From assembly GCF_022539315.1 (NCBI RefSeq), contig NC_066338.1, positions 1,798,001-1,862,000 of the forward strand: DNA of 64,000 bases, in the 5' to 3' direction. This stretch comes from Serinus canaria. Taxonomy: Eukaryota; Chordata; Aves; Passeriformes; Fringillidae. Position 1 is the first letter of the stretch. Each line of letters opens with the position of its first letter. The notes beneath the pieces are model-generated. The model saw only the letters and a list, made by a program, of their open reading frames with translations, made no database searches and was not told where the DNA came from. The position numbers were made by a program, and so were the translations under genes. This document shows positions 14,130-26,240 of the stretch, piece by piece.

Positions 14130-14999
14130 TTTTGCAGGAGGTACTTGGCACTCTCAACACCAGCCCAAGTAGGTACTTCTGCTAGCTTGGGTATGGGAGG
14201 CATCCTGCACAATGCGGAATTTTAGGACAGAGTAGGCTACTCTGAGCCACAGGCCCTGGATCAAAAATGCTGCCCCATTCACTGGAAACAAAGCTCACTA
14301 ACCCTGGTTCATGGTGTCAGATTGCAGGAGGTACTTGGCACTCTCAAACCAGCCCAAGTTATCATTGGTGCCAGCTTGCCTCTGGGAGGCGTCCTGCACA
14401 ATGCGGAATTTTAGGAGCCAGAAGGCTGCTCCGAGTACCAGGCCCTGGAACTACAATGCTGCCCTTTTCCCTGGAAACAAGACTCACTTACACTGGTCCT
14501 TGGTGTCTGATAGTAGGAGGTACTTGGCACTCTCAATCCAGCCAGAGTTGGCATTGGTGCCAGCTTGGTCCTGGGAGGCCTCCTGCGCAATGCAGAATTT
14601 TAGGAGCCTGAAGGCTGCTCTGAGCCACAAGCCCTGGAACAAAATCTTTGCCCCATTTCCCAGGTTTTTAAAACTCACCAACCCTAGTTCTAGGAGTCAG
14701 TTTACAGGAGGTACTTGGCACTGTCAAACCAGCCAGAGTTGGCACTGGTGCCAGCTTGGGTCTGGGAGGCCTCCTGCACCATGCGGAATTTTAGGAGCCA
14801 GAAGGCTGCTCTGAGCCACAAGCCCTGGAACTCCAACGCAACGCTGCGCCTTTTTTCAGAAAGCCAGACTCACCAACCCTGGTTCTTGGAGTCAGTTTGC
14901 AGGAGGTACTTGGCACTCTCAAACAAGCCCAAGTTGGCACTGCTGCCAGCTTGGGTCTGGGAGGCATCCTGAGCAATGCGGAATTTTAGGAGAGAGTAG

Positions 15000-16150
15000 G
15001 ATGCTCCGAGCCACAGGCCCTGGAACAACAAACGCTGCCCCTTTTCCCTGTAAACTCAGCTCACCAAACCTGGTTCTAGGTTTGAGATTGAAGGAGGTAC
15101 TTGGCACTCTCAAACCAGCCCAAGTTGGCACTGGTGCCAGCTTGGTCCTGGGAGGCATCCTGCACAATGCGGAATTTTAGGAGCCAGAAGGCTGCTGTGA
15201 GTCACAAGCCCTGGAACACCAACGAAACGCTGCAACTTTTCCTGGAAGCAAGTCTCACCAACCCTAGTTCTTGGAGTCAGATTTCAGGAGGTACTTGGCA
15301 CTCTCAAACCAGCCCGAGTTGGCACTGGTGCCAGCTTGGTCCTGGGAGGCATCCTGCGCAATGCGGAATTTTTTGAGCCAGAAGGCTGCTCTGAGCCACA
15401 GGCCCTGGAACACAAACACCGCCCGTTTTCCCGGAGAAAGAAGATTCACCAACCCTGGTTCATTGTGTCAGTTTGCAGGAGGTACTTGGCACTCTCAAAC
15501 CAGCCCAAGTTGGCACTGCTGCCAGCTTGGGTCTGGGAGGCATCCTGAGCAATGCGGAATTTTAGGAGGGAGAAGGATGCTCCGAGCCACAGGCCCTGGA
15601 ACAACAAACTCTGCCCCTTTTCCCTGTAAACTAAGCTCACCAAACCTGGTTCTAGGTTTCAGATTGAAGGAAGTACTTGGCACTCTGAAACCAGCCGGAG
15701 TTTGCACTGGTGCCAGCTTGGTCCTGGGAGGCCTCCTGCACAATGAGGAATTTTAGGAGCCAGAAGTCTGCTGTGAGTCACAAGCCCTGGAACACCAACG
15801 CAACGCTGCAACTTTTCCTGGAAGCAAGTCTCACCAACCCTAGTTCTTGGAGTCAGATTTCAGGAGGTACTTGGCACTCTCAAACCAGCCCGAGTTGGCA
15901 CTGGTGCCAGCTTGGTCCTGGGAGGCATCCTGCGCAATGCGGAATTTTAGGAGCCAGAAGGCTGCTTCGAGCCCCGTGTCCGGGAACACAACAACCCTGT
16001 TTTCCTGGAGAAACAAGACGCACCAACCCTGGTTCTAGGTGTCAGTTTCCAGGAGGTACTTGGTACTCTCAAACCAGCCCATGTTGCCACTGGTACACGC
16101 TTGGTCTTGTGAGGCATCCTGCACCATGCGGAATTTTAGGAGCCAGAAGG
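15000..16150 (+). repeat. 3-monomer duplication, offset 576 bp, two copies
   Basis: Markers repeat at a fixed offset. TTTGAGATTGAAGG at 15081 pairs with TTTCAGATTGAAGG at 15657, and CCTGGAAGCAAGTCTCACC at 15241 pairs with the same string at 15817. Both offsets are 576 bp, three monomers. The shared features include GCTGTGAGTCACAAGC and AGATTTCAGGAGG, which are uncommon elsewhere. This is a local higher-order duplication. A further relative of the first marker lies at 16423, four monomers later. Confidence 0.8.
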
Positions 16151-16879
16151 CTGCTCTGAGCCACAAGCCCTGGAAGACTAACACCGGCCCTTTTCCCAAG
16201 ACACCACAACTCACCAACCCTGGTTCATGGTCTCAGTTTGCAACAGTTATTTAGCACTCTCAAACTCAGCCCAAGTTGGCACTGGTGCCAGCTTGGCCCT
16301 GGGAAGTATCCTGCGCAATGCGGAATTTTAGGAGCCAGAAGGCTGCTGTGAGCCACAAGCGCTGGAACACCAATTCTGCCCCTCTTCCCAGGTTGAAAAA
16401 GCTCACCAAACCTGGTTCTAGGTTTCAGATTGAAGGAGGTACTTGGCACTCTCAAACCAGCCGGAGTTTGCACTGGTGTCAGCTTGGTCCTGGGAGGCCT
16501 CCTGCACAATGAGGAATTTTAGGAGCCAGAAGGCTGCTGTGAGTCACAAGCCCTGGAACACCAACGCAACGCTGCAACTATTTCCTGGAAGCAAGTCTCA
16601 CCAACCCTGGTTCATGGTGTCAGTTTGCAGGAGGTACTTGGCACTCTCAAACCAGCCTGACTTGGCACTAGTGCCAGCTTGGTCCTGGGAGGCTTCCTGC
16701 GCAAGGCGAAATTTTAGGAGCCAGAAGGCTGCTCCGAGCCCCGGGCCTGGGAACACCAACAACGCCTGTTTTCCTGGAGAAACAAGACGCACCAACCCTG
16801 GTTCTAGGTGTCAGTTTCCAGGAGGTACTTGGCATTCTCAATCCAACCAGAGTTGGCACTTCTGCCAGCTTGGGTCTGG

Positions 16880-17780
16880 GAGGCCTCCTGCACAATGCAG
16901 AATTTTAGGAGCCAGAATGCTGCTCTGTGCCTCAAGCCCTGGAACAAATTCTTTGCCCCATTTCCCAGTTTTGGAAAACTCACCAACCTTAGTTCTAGGA
17001 GTCAGTTTGCAGGAGGTACTTGGCACTCTCAAACAAGCCAGAGATGGCACTGGCGCCCAGCTTGGGTCTGGGAGGCATCCTGCACAATGCGGAATTTTAG
17101 GAGAGAGGAGGATGCTCCGAGCCACAGGCCCTGAAACAAACAACACTTCCCCTTTTCCTGGAAACATAGTTCACAAGCCCTGGTTCTAGTTTTCAGATTG
17201 CAGGAGGTACTTGGCACTCCCAAACCAGCCTGACTTGGCACTGGTGCCAGCTTTGTCCTGGGAGGCATCCTGTGTAATGCGGAATTTTAGGAGCAAGAAG
17301 GCTTCTCCGAGTACCAGTCCCTGGAACACCAACAACGCCCGTTTTTCTGGAGAAACAAGATGCACCAACCCTGGTTCATGGTGTCAGTTTGCAGGAGGTA
17401 CTTGGCACTCTCAAACAAGCCCAAGTTGGCACTGCTGGCAGCTTGGGTCTGGGAGGCATCCTGCGCAATGCGGAATTTTTTGATCCAGAATGCTGCTCTG
17501 TGGCTCAAGCCCTGGAACAAAATCTTTGCCCCATTTCCCAGGTTTGGAAAACTCACCAACCCTGGTTCATGGTGTCAGTTTGCAGGAGGTACTTGGCACT
17601 CTCAAACAAGCCAGAGATGGCACTGGCGCCAGCTTGAGTCTGGGAGGCATCCTGCGCAATGCGGAATTTTAGGAGAGAGGAGGATGCTCCGAGCCACAGG
17701 CCCTGAAACAAACAACACTGCCCCTTTTCCTGGAAACATAGTTCACAAGCCCTGGTTCTAGTTTTCAGATTGCAGGAGGT
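16880..17780 (+). repeat. 3-monomer duplication, offset about 572 bp
   Basis: CCAGAATGCTGCTCTGTG at 16912 recurs at 17485 with one mismatch visible in the following base run. AAGCCAGAGATGGCACTGGCG recurs about 572 bp later, and GAGAGAGGAGGATGCTCC at 17101 recurs at 17673. The three-monomer order is kept, so this is a block duplication and not independent mutation. Related monomers occur again near 19395-19775. Confidence 0.8.
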
Positions 17781-20700
17781 ACTTGGCACTCTCAAACCAG
17801 CCCAAGTTGGCACTGGTGCCAGCTTTCGTCTGGGAGGCATCCTGCGCAATGCGGAATTTTTTGAGCCAGAAGGCTGCTCTTAGCCACAGGCCCTGAACAC
17901 CAACACCGCCCGTTTTCCTGGAGAAACAAGACTCACCAAGTCTGGTTCATGGTGTCAGTTTGCAGGAGGTACTTGGCACTCTCAAACAAGCCCAAGATGG
18001 TACTGCTGCTAGCTTAGGTATGGGAGGCATCCTGCACAATGCGGAATTTTAGGAGAGAGTAGAGGGCTTTGAGCCACCGGCCCTGGATCAACAATGCTGC
18101 CCCATTCACTGGAAACAAAGCTCACTATCCCTGGTTCATGGTGTCAGATTGCAGGAGGTACTTGGCACTCTCAATCCAGCCAGAGTCGGCACTGGTGCCA
18201 GCTTGGTCCTTGGAGGCCTCCTGCGCAATGCGGAATTTTTTGAGCCAGAAGGCTGCTCCGAGCCACAGGCCCTGGAACAACCAATGCTGCCCGTTTTCCC
18301 TGGAAACAAGACTCACTAACCCTGGTTCATGGTGTCAGTTTGCAGGAGGTAGTTGGCACTCTCAATCCAGCCAGAGTTGGCACTGGTGCCAGGTCGCTCA
18401 TGGAGGCCTTCTGCGCAATGCAGAATTTTATAAGCCAGAAGGCTGCTCTGAGCCACAAGCCCTGGAACAGAAACTTTGCCCCAGTTCCCAGGTTTGGAAA
18501 ACTCACCAACCCTAGTTCTAGGAGTCAGTTTACAGGAGGTACTTGGCACTCTCAATCCAGCCAGAGTTGGCACTGGTGCCAGCTTGGTCCTGGGAGGCCT
18601 CCTGCACAATGCGGAATTTTAAAAGCCAGAAGGCTGCTCTGAGCCACAAGCACTGGAACTCCAACGCAACGCTGCACCTTTTTCCAGAAAGCCAGACTCA
18701 CCAACCCTGGTTCTTGGAGTCAATTTGCAGGAGGTACTTGGCACTCTCAAACCAGCCCAAGTTGGCACTGGTGGAAGCTTGGTCCTGGGAGGCATCCTGC
18801 GCAATGCGGAATTTTAGGAGCCAGAAGGCTGCTCCGAGCCACAGGCCCTGGAACAACAACGCTGCCCCTTTTCCCTGGAAACAAGCTCACCAACCCTGGT
18901 TCTAGGTGTCAGTTTGCAGGAGGTACTTGGCACTCTCAAACCAGCCCAGAGTTGGCACTGGTGCCAGCTTGGTCCTGGGAGGCCTCCTGCACAATGCGGA
19001 ATTTTAGGAGCCAGAAGGCTGCTGTGAGTCACAAGCCCTGGAACACCAATGCAACGCTGCAACTTTTTCCTGGAAGCAAGTCTCACCAACCCTAGTTCTT
19101 GGAGTCAGTTTGCAGGAGGTACTTGGCACTCTCAAACCAGCCCGAGTTGGCACTGGTGCCAGCTTGGTCCTGGGAGGCATCCTGCGCAATGCGGAATTTT
19201 AGGAGCCAGAAGGCTGCTCCGAGCCCCGGTCCTGGGACCACAAACAACGCCTGTTTTCCTGGAGAAACAAGACGCACCAACCCTGGTTCTAGGTGTCAGT
19301 TTGCAGGAGGTACTTGGCACTCTCAATCCAGCCAGAGTTGGCACTGGTGCCAGCTTGGGTCTGGGAGGCCTCCTGCACAATGCAGACTTTTAGGAGCCAG
19401 AATGCTGCTCTGTGCCTCAAGCCCTGGAACAAAATCCTTGCCCCATTTCCCAGGTTTGGAAAACTCACCAACCCTGGTTCATGGTGTCAGTTTGCAGGAG
19501 GTACTTGGCACTCTCAATCCAGCCATAGTTGGCACTGGTGCCAGCTTGGGCCTGGGAGGCTTCCTGCGCAATGCAGAATTTTAGGAGCCAGAATGATGCT
19601 CTGTGCCTCAAGCCCTGGCAAAAAAACTTTGCCCCATTTCCCAGGTTTGGAAAACTCACCAAACTTAGTTTTTGGAGTCAGTTTTCAGGAGGTACTTGGC
19701 ACTCTCAAACAAGCCAGAGATGGCACTGGCGCCAGCTTGGGTCTGGGAGGCATCCTGTGCAATGCGGAATTTTAGGAGAGAGTAGGATGCTCCGAGCCAC
19801 AGGCCCTGAAACAATCAACGCTGCCCCTTTTCCCTGGAAACAAAGCTCACCAACCCTGGTTCAAGGTTTCAGATTGCAGGAGGTACTTGGCACTCTCAAA
19901 CCAGCCCAATTTGGCGCTGGTGCCAGATTTCGTCTAGGAGGCATCCTGCGCAATGCGGAATTTTTTGAGCCAGAAGGCTGCTCTGAGCCAAAGGCCCTGG
20001 AACACCAACACCGCCCGTTTTCCGGGAGAAACAAGACTCACCAACCTTGGTTCATGGTGTCAGTTTACAGGAGGTACTTGGCACTCTCAAACCAGCCAGA
20101 GTTGGCACTGGTGCCAGCTTGGTCCTGGGAGGCCTCCTGCACAATGCGGAATTTTAGGAGCCAGAAGGCTGCTCTGAGCCACAGGCCCTGGAATATGAAC
20201 TCTGCCCATTTTCCTGGAGAAAAAAGACGTACCCACCCTGGTTCAAGATGTCAGTTTGCAGGAGGTACTTGGCACTCTCAAACCAGCCAGAGTTTGCACT
20301 GGTGCCAGCTTGGTCCTGGGAGGCCTCCTGCACAAAGCGGAATTTTAGGAGCTAGAAGGCTGCTCTGAGCCACAAGCCCTGGAACCATATCTTTGCCCCA
20401 TTTCCCAGGTTTGGACAACTCACCAACCCTAGTTCTAGGAGTCAGTTTGCAGGAGGTACTTTGCACTTTCAAAGCAGCCCATGTGGGCACTGGTGCCAGC
20501 TTTGTCCTGCGAGGCATCCTGCACAATGCAGAATTCTATGAGCCAGAAGGCTGCTCCGAGCCCCAGGTCCTGGAACACCAACACTGCCCGTTTTCCTGGA
20601 GAACCAAGACGCACCAACCCCGGTTCTAGGTGTCAGTTTGCAGGAAGTACTTGGCACTCTCAATCCAGCCAGACTTGGCAGTGGTGCCAGCTTGGTCCTG

Positions 20701-21570
20701 GGAGGCCTCCTGCGCAATGTAGAATTATAGGAGCCAGAAGGCTGCTCTGAGCCAGAGGCCGTAGAACAAAATCTTTGCCCCATTTCCCAGGTTTGTAAAA
20801 CTCACCAACCCTGGTTCTAGGGGTTAGTTTGCAGGAGGTACTTGGCACTCTCAAAGATGCCCAAGTTGGCAGTGCTGCCAGCTTGGTCCTGGGAGGCATC
20901 CTGCGCAATGCGGAATTTTAGGAGAGAGTAGGATGCTCCGAGCCACAGGCCCTGAAACAACCAACGCTGCCCCTTTTCCCTGGACACCTAGCTCACCAAA
21001 CCTGGTTCGAGGGGTCAGTTTGGAGGAGGTTATTGGCAATCTCAAACCAGCCCATGTGTGTACTGGTGCCAGCTTTCGTCTGGGAGGCATCCTGCGCAAT
21101 GCGGAATTTTTTGAGCCAGAAGGCTGCTCTGAGCCACAGGCCCTGGAACAGCAACACCGCCCTTTTTCCTGGAGAAAGAAGACTCACCAAGTCTGGTTCA
21201 TGGTGTCAGTTTGCAGGAGGTACTTGGCACTCTCAAACCAGCCCAAGATGGTACTGCTGCTAGCTTGGGTCTAGTAGGCCTCCTGCACAATGCGGAATTT
21301 TAGGAGAGAGTAGGCTGCTCCGAGCCACAGGCCCTGGAACAACAACGCTGCCCTTTTCCCTGGAAACAAGACTCACCAACCCTGGTTCATGGTGTCAGAT
21401 TGCAGGAGGTACTTGGCACTCTCAAACCAGCCCAAGTTGGCACTGGTGCCAGCTTGGTCTGGGAGGCATCCTGCGCAATGCGGAATTTTAGGAGCCAGAA
21501 GGCTGCTCTGAGCCACAAGCCCTGGAACAAAATCTTTGCCCCATTTCCCAGGTTTGGAAAACTCACCAAC

Positions 21571-21582
21571 CCTAGTTCTAGG
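21571..21582. other. Second palindrome CCTAGTTCTAGG (representative)
   Basis: CCTAG and CTAGG are perfect complements around TT. It is present in monomers of the version with CCCAGGTTTGGAAAACTCACC, and is weakened to CCTGGTTCTAGG in most other versions. It therefore marks one monomer family and adds a second short dyad per monomer there. Confidence 0.8.
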
Positions 21583-22195
21583 AGTCAGTTTGCAGGAGGT
21601 ACTTGGCACTCTCAAACCAGCCCAAGTTGGCACTGGTGCCAGCTTGGTCCTGGGAGGCATCCTGCGCAATGCGGAATTTTAGGAGCCAGAAGGCTGCTCT
21701 GAGCCACAGGCCCTGGAACAGCAACACCGCCCGTTTTCCTGGAGAAACATGACTCACCAACCCTGGTTCATGGTGTCAGTTTGCAGGAGGTACTTGGCAC
21801 TCTCAAACCAGCCCAAGATGGTACTGCTGCTAGCTTGGGTCTAGTAGGCCTCCTGCACAATGCGGAATTTTAGGAGCCAGAAGGCTGCTCTGAGCCACAG
21901 GCCCTGGAACAACAATCTGCCCCTTTTCCCTGGAAACAAGCTCACCAACCCTGGTTCTAGGTGTCAGTTTGCAGGAGGTACTTGGCACTCTCAAACCAGC
22001 CCAAGTTGGCACTGGTGCCAGCTTGGTCCTGGGAGGCATCCTGCGCAATGCGGAATTTTAGGAGCCAGAAGGCTGCTCTGAGCCACAAGCCCTGGAACAC
22101 CAACAACGCTGCACCTTTTCCCTGGAAGCAAGACTCACCAACCCTGGTTCTTGGAGTCAGTTTTCAGGAGGTACTTGGCACTCTCAAACCAGCCC

Positions 22196-22217
22196 AAGTT
22201 GGCACTGGTGCCAGCTT
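22196..22217. other. Dyad in satellite monomer (representative)
   Basis: Arms AAGTTGGCAC and GTGCCAGCTT are separated by TG. Nine of ten positions pair, and the remaining one is a T/G position that could wobble-pair in RNA. The same dyad occurs in most forward monomers, and as its reverse complement in most monomers of the right half. Some monomers carry CTGCTGCC instead, which breaks the inner pairs. Its outer parts form TTGGC and GCCAG half-sites six bases apart, close to but not matching the usual five-base NFI spacing. Confidence 0.85.
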
Positions 22218-25200
22218 GGTCCTGGGAGGCATCCTGCGCAATGCGGAATTTTAGGAGCCAGAAGGCTGCTCCGAGCCACAGGCCCTGGAACACAAACAAC
22301 GCCCGTTTTCCTGGAGAAACAAGACTCACCAACCCTGGTTCTAGGTGTCAGTTTGCAGGAGGTACTTGGCACTCTCAAACCAGCCAAGTTGGCACTGGTG
22401 CCAGCTTGGTCCTGGGAGGCATCCTGCACAATGCGGAATTTTAGGAGCCAGAAGGCTGCTCTGAGCCACAAGCCCTGGAACAAACAACTCTGCCCCTTTT
22501 CCCAGTGGAACAAGCTCACCAACCCTGGTTCTAGGAGTCAGTTTGCAGGAGGTACTTGGCACTCTCAAACCAGCCCAAGTTGGCACTGGTGCCAGCTTGG
22601 TCCTGGGAGGCATCCTGCGCAATGCGGAATTTTAGGAGCCAGAAGGCTGCTCTGAGCCACAGGCCCTGGAACACAACAACTGCCCCTTTTCCTGGAGAAC
22701 AAGACTCACCAACCCTGGTTCTAGGTGTCAGTTTGCAGGAGGTACTTGGCACTCTCAAACCAGCCAAGTTGGCACTGGTGCCAGCTTGGTCCTGGGAGGC
22801 ATCCTGCGCAATGCGGAATTTTAGGAGCCAGAAGGCTGCTCTGAGCCACAAGCCCTGGAACAAAACTCTGCCCCATTTCCCAGGTAGAAAAACTCACCAA
22901 CCCTGGTTCTAGGTGTCAGTTTGCAGGAGGTACTTGGCACTCTCAAACCAGCCCAAGTTGGCACTGGTGCCAGCTTGGGTCTGGGAGGCATCCTGCGCAA
23001 TGCGGAATTTTAGGAGCCAGAGTAGGCTGCTCCGAGCCACAGGCCCTGGAACAAACAACGCTGCCCCTTTTCCCTGGAAACAAGCTCACCAACCCTGGTT
23101 CTAGGTGTCAGATTGCAGGAGGTACTTGGCACTCTCAAACCAGCCCAAGTTGGCACTGGTGCCAGCTTGGTCCTGGGAGGCATCCTGCGCAATGCGGAAT
23201 TTTAGGAGCCAGAAGGCTGCTCTGAGCCACAGGCCCTGGAACAAAATCTTGCCCCATTTCCCAGGTTGGAAAAACTCACCAACCCTGGTTCTAGGAGTCA
23301 GTTTGCAGGAGGTACTTGGCACTCTCAAACCAGCCCAAGTTGGCACTGGTGCCAGCTTGGTCCTGGGAGGCATCCTGCGCAATGCGGAATTTTAGGAGCC
23401 AGAAGGCTGCTCTGAGCCACAGGCCCTGGAACACAACAACGCCCGTTTTCCCTGGAAACAAGACTCACCAACCCTGGTTCAGGTGTCAGTTTGCAGGAGG
23501 TACTTGGCACTCTCAAACCAGCCCAAGTTGGCACTGGTGCCAGCTTGGTCCTGGGAGGCATCCTGCGCAATGCGGAATTTTAGGAGCCAGAAGGCTGCTC
23601 TGAGCCACAAGCCCTGGAACACAAAACGCTGCCCCTTTTCCCAGGGAACAAACTCACCAACCCTAGTTCTAGGTGTCAGTTTGCAGGAGGTACTTGGCAC
23701 TCTCAAACCAGCCCAAGTTGGCACTGGTGCCAGCTTGGTCCTGGGAGGCATCCTGCGCAATGCGGAATTTTAGGAGCCAGAAGGCTGCTCTGAGCCACAG
23801 GCCCTGGAACACAAACCTGCCCTTTTCCCTGGGAAACAAGACTCACCAACCCTGGTTCATGGTGTCAGTTTGCAGGAGGTACTTGGCACTCTCAAACCAG
23901 CCCAAGTTGGCACTGGTGCCAGCTTGGTCCTGGGAGGCATCCTGCGCAATGCGGAATTTTAGGAGCCAGAAGGCTGCTCTGAGCCACAAGCCCTGGAACA
24001 AAAACTCTGCCCCATTTCCCAGGTTTAAAACTCACCAACCCTAGTTCTAGGAGTCAGTTTGCAGGAGGTACTTGGCACTCTCAAACCAGCCAAGTTGGCA
24101 CTGGTGCCAGCTTGGTCCTGGAGGCATCCTGCGCAATGCGGAATTTTAGGAGCCAGAAGGCTGCTCTGAGCCACAGGCCCTGGAACACCAACACCGCCCG
24201 TTTTCCTGGAGAAACAAGACTCACCAACCCTGGTTCTAGGTGTCAGTTTGCAGGAGGTACTTGGCACTCTCAAACCAGCCCAAGTTGGCACTGGTGCCAG
24301 CTTGGTCCTGGGAGGCATCCTGCGCAATGCGGAATTTTAGGAGCCAGAAGGCTGCTCTGAGCCACAGGCCCTGGAACAACAATGCTGCCCCTTTCCCTGG
24401 AAACAAAGCTCACCAACCCTGGTTCTAGGTGTCAGATTGCAGGAGGTACTTGGCACTCTCAAACCAGCCCAAGTTGGCACTGGTGCCAGCTTCGTCCTGG
24501 GAGGCATCCTGCGCAATGCGGAATTTTATGAGCCAGAAGGCTGCTCTGAGCCACAGGCCCTGGAACACAACACCGCCCTTTTCCCTGGGAAACAAGACTC
24601 ACCAACCCTGGTTCATGGTGTCAGTTTGCAGGAGGTACTTGGCACTCTCAAACCAGCCCAAGTTGGCACTGGTGCCAGCTTGGTCCTGGGAGGCATCCTG
24701 CGCAATGCGGAATTTTAGGAGCCAGAAGGCTGCTCTGAGCCACAGGCCCTGGAACAACAACTCTGCCCCTTTTCCCAGGTAAAAACTCACCAACCCTGGT
24801 TCTAGGTGTCAGATTGCAGGAGGTACTTGGCACTCTCAAACCAGCCCAAGTTGGCACTGGTGCCAGCTTGGTCCTGGGAGGCATCCTGCGCAATGCGGAA
24901 TTTTAGGAGCCAGAAGGCTGCTCTGAGCCACAGGCCCTGGAACACAAACAACGCCCTTTTCCTGGAAACAAGACTCACCAACCCTGGTTCTAGGTGTCAG
25001 TTTGCAGGAGGTACTTGGCACTCTCAAACCAGCCCAAGTTGGCACTGGTGCCAGCTTGGTCCTGGGAGGCATCCTGCACAATGCGGAATTTTAGGAGCCA
25101 GAAGGCTGCTCTGAGCCACAAGCCCTGGAACAAAATCTTTGCCCCATTTCCCAGGTTGGAAAACTCACCAACCCTAGTTCAGGAGTCAGTTTGCAGGAGG

Positions 25201-26240
25201 TACTTGGCACTCTCAAACCAGCCCAAGTTGGCACTGGTGCCAGCTTGGTCCTGGGAGGCATCCTGCGCAATGCGGAATTTTAGGAGCAGAGTAGGCTGCT
25301 CCGAGCCACAGGCCCTGGAAACAACAACGCTGCCCCTTTTCCCTGGAAACAAAGCTCACCAACCCTGGTTCTAGGTGTCAGATTGCAGGAGGTACTTGGC
25401 ACTCTCAAACCAGCCCAAGTTGGCACTGGTGCCAGCTTGGTCCTGGGAGGCATCCTGCGCAATGCGGAATTTTAGGAGCCAGAAGGCTGCTCTGAGCCAC
25501 AGGCCCTGGAACACAACAACCGCCCCTTTTCCCTGGGAAACAAGACTCACCAACCCTGGTTCATGGTGTCAGTTTGCAGGAGGTACTTGGCACTCTCAAA
25601 CCAGCCCAAGTTGGCACTGGTGCCAGCTTGGTCCTGGGAGGCATCCTGCGCAATGCGGAATTTTAGGAGCCAGAAGGCTGCTCTGAGCCACAAGCCCTGG
25701 AACAACAACCTGCCCCTTTTCCCTGGGAAACAAGACTCACCAACCCTGGTTCTAGGTGTCAGTTTGCAGGAGGTACTTGGCACTCTCAAACCAGCCCAAG
25801 TTGGCACTGGTGCCAGCTTGGTCCTGGGAGGCATCCTGCGCAATGCGGAATTTTAGGAGCCAGAAGGCTGCTCTGAGCCACAAGCCCTGGAACACAAACT
25901 GCCCCTTTTCCCTGGAAACAAACTCACCAACCCTGGTTCTAGGTGTCAGTTTGCAGGAGGTACTTGGCACTCTCAAACCAGCCCAAGTTGGCACTGGTGC
26001 CAGCTTGGTCCTGGGAGGCATCCTGCGCAATGCGGAATTTTAGGAGCCAGAAGGCTGCTCTGAGCCACAGGCCCTGGAACAACAATGCTGCCCCTTTCCC
26101 TGGAAACAAACTCACCAACCCTGGTTCATGGTGTCAGTTTGCAGGAGGTACTTGGCACTCTCAAACCAGCCCAAGTTGGCACTGGTGCCAGCTTCGGTCC
26201 TGGGAGGCATCCTGCGCATATGCGGAATTTTAGAGCCAGA

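Larger units (their letters stand above)
14130..21404 (+). repeat. 191-bp satellite array, divergent mosaic part 2
   Basis: About 38 monomers continue in + orientation with the same block versions as before the gap. A version with GTCCGGGAACA/GCCTGGGAACACCAACAACGCCTG (split here for clarity) becomes common, e.g. near 15975 and 16738. One stretch near 16160-16260 is unusually decayed: the GGAGGTACTTGG start reads CAACAGTTATTTAGC at about 16240. Short segments are duplicated locally at multiples of three monomers. A rare monomer containing ATGGTACTGCTGCTAGCTT occurs near 17997, 21247 and 21812. Confidence 0.94.
21405..26240 (+). repeat. Near-identical (homogeneous) block of 191-bp monomers
   Basis: About 25 consecutive monomers have an almost unchanged conserved body. 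One monomer near 21786-21973 and the variant near 26190-26230 are exceptions. Nearly all differences are small insertions or deletions in the 55-bp variable block, and starts lie 187-193 bp apart with many at 188-190, slightly shorter than elsewhere. The bordering monomers on both sides are far more divergent. Either this is a recently expanded or homogenised core, or it is a consensus made by error correction across repeat copies. The indels confined to the variable block and the blended block versions favour the second reading, but do not prove it. Confidence 0.85.

Noticed and set aside
13362..14225. Open frames of 185-287 codons spanning runs of N (also at 31090-31815 and 62554-63336)
   Set aside because: Most of their length is unknown sequence; the remainder is satellite.
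22196..22217. NFI binding site in the dyad (TTGGC and GCC half-sites)
   Set aside because: The half-sites are six bases apart, not the usual five, and the second reads GCCAG, not GCCAA. It is kept only as a dyad.
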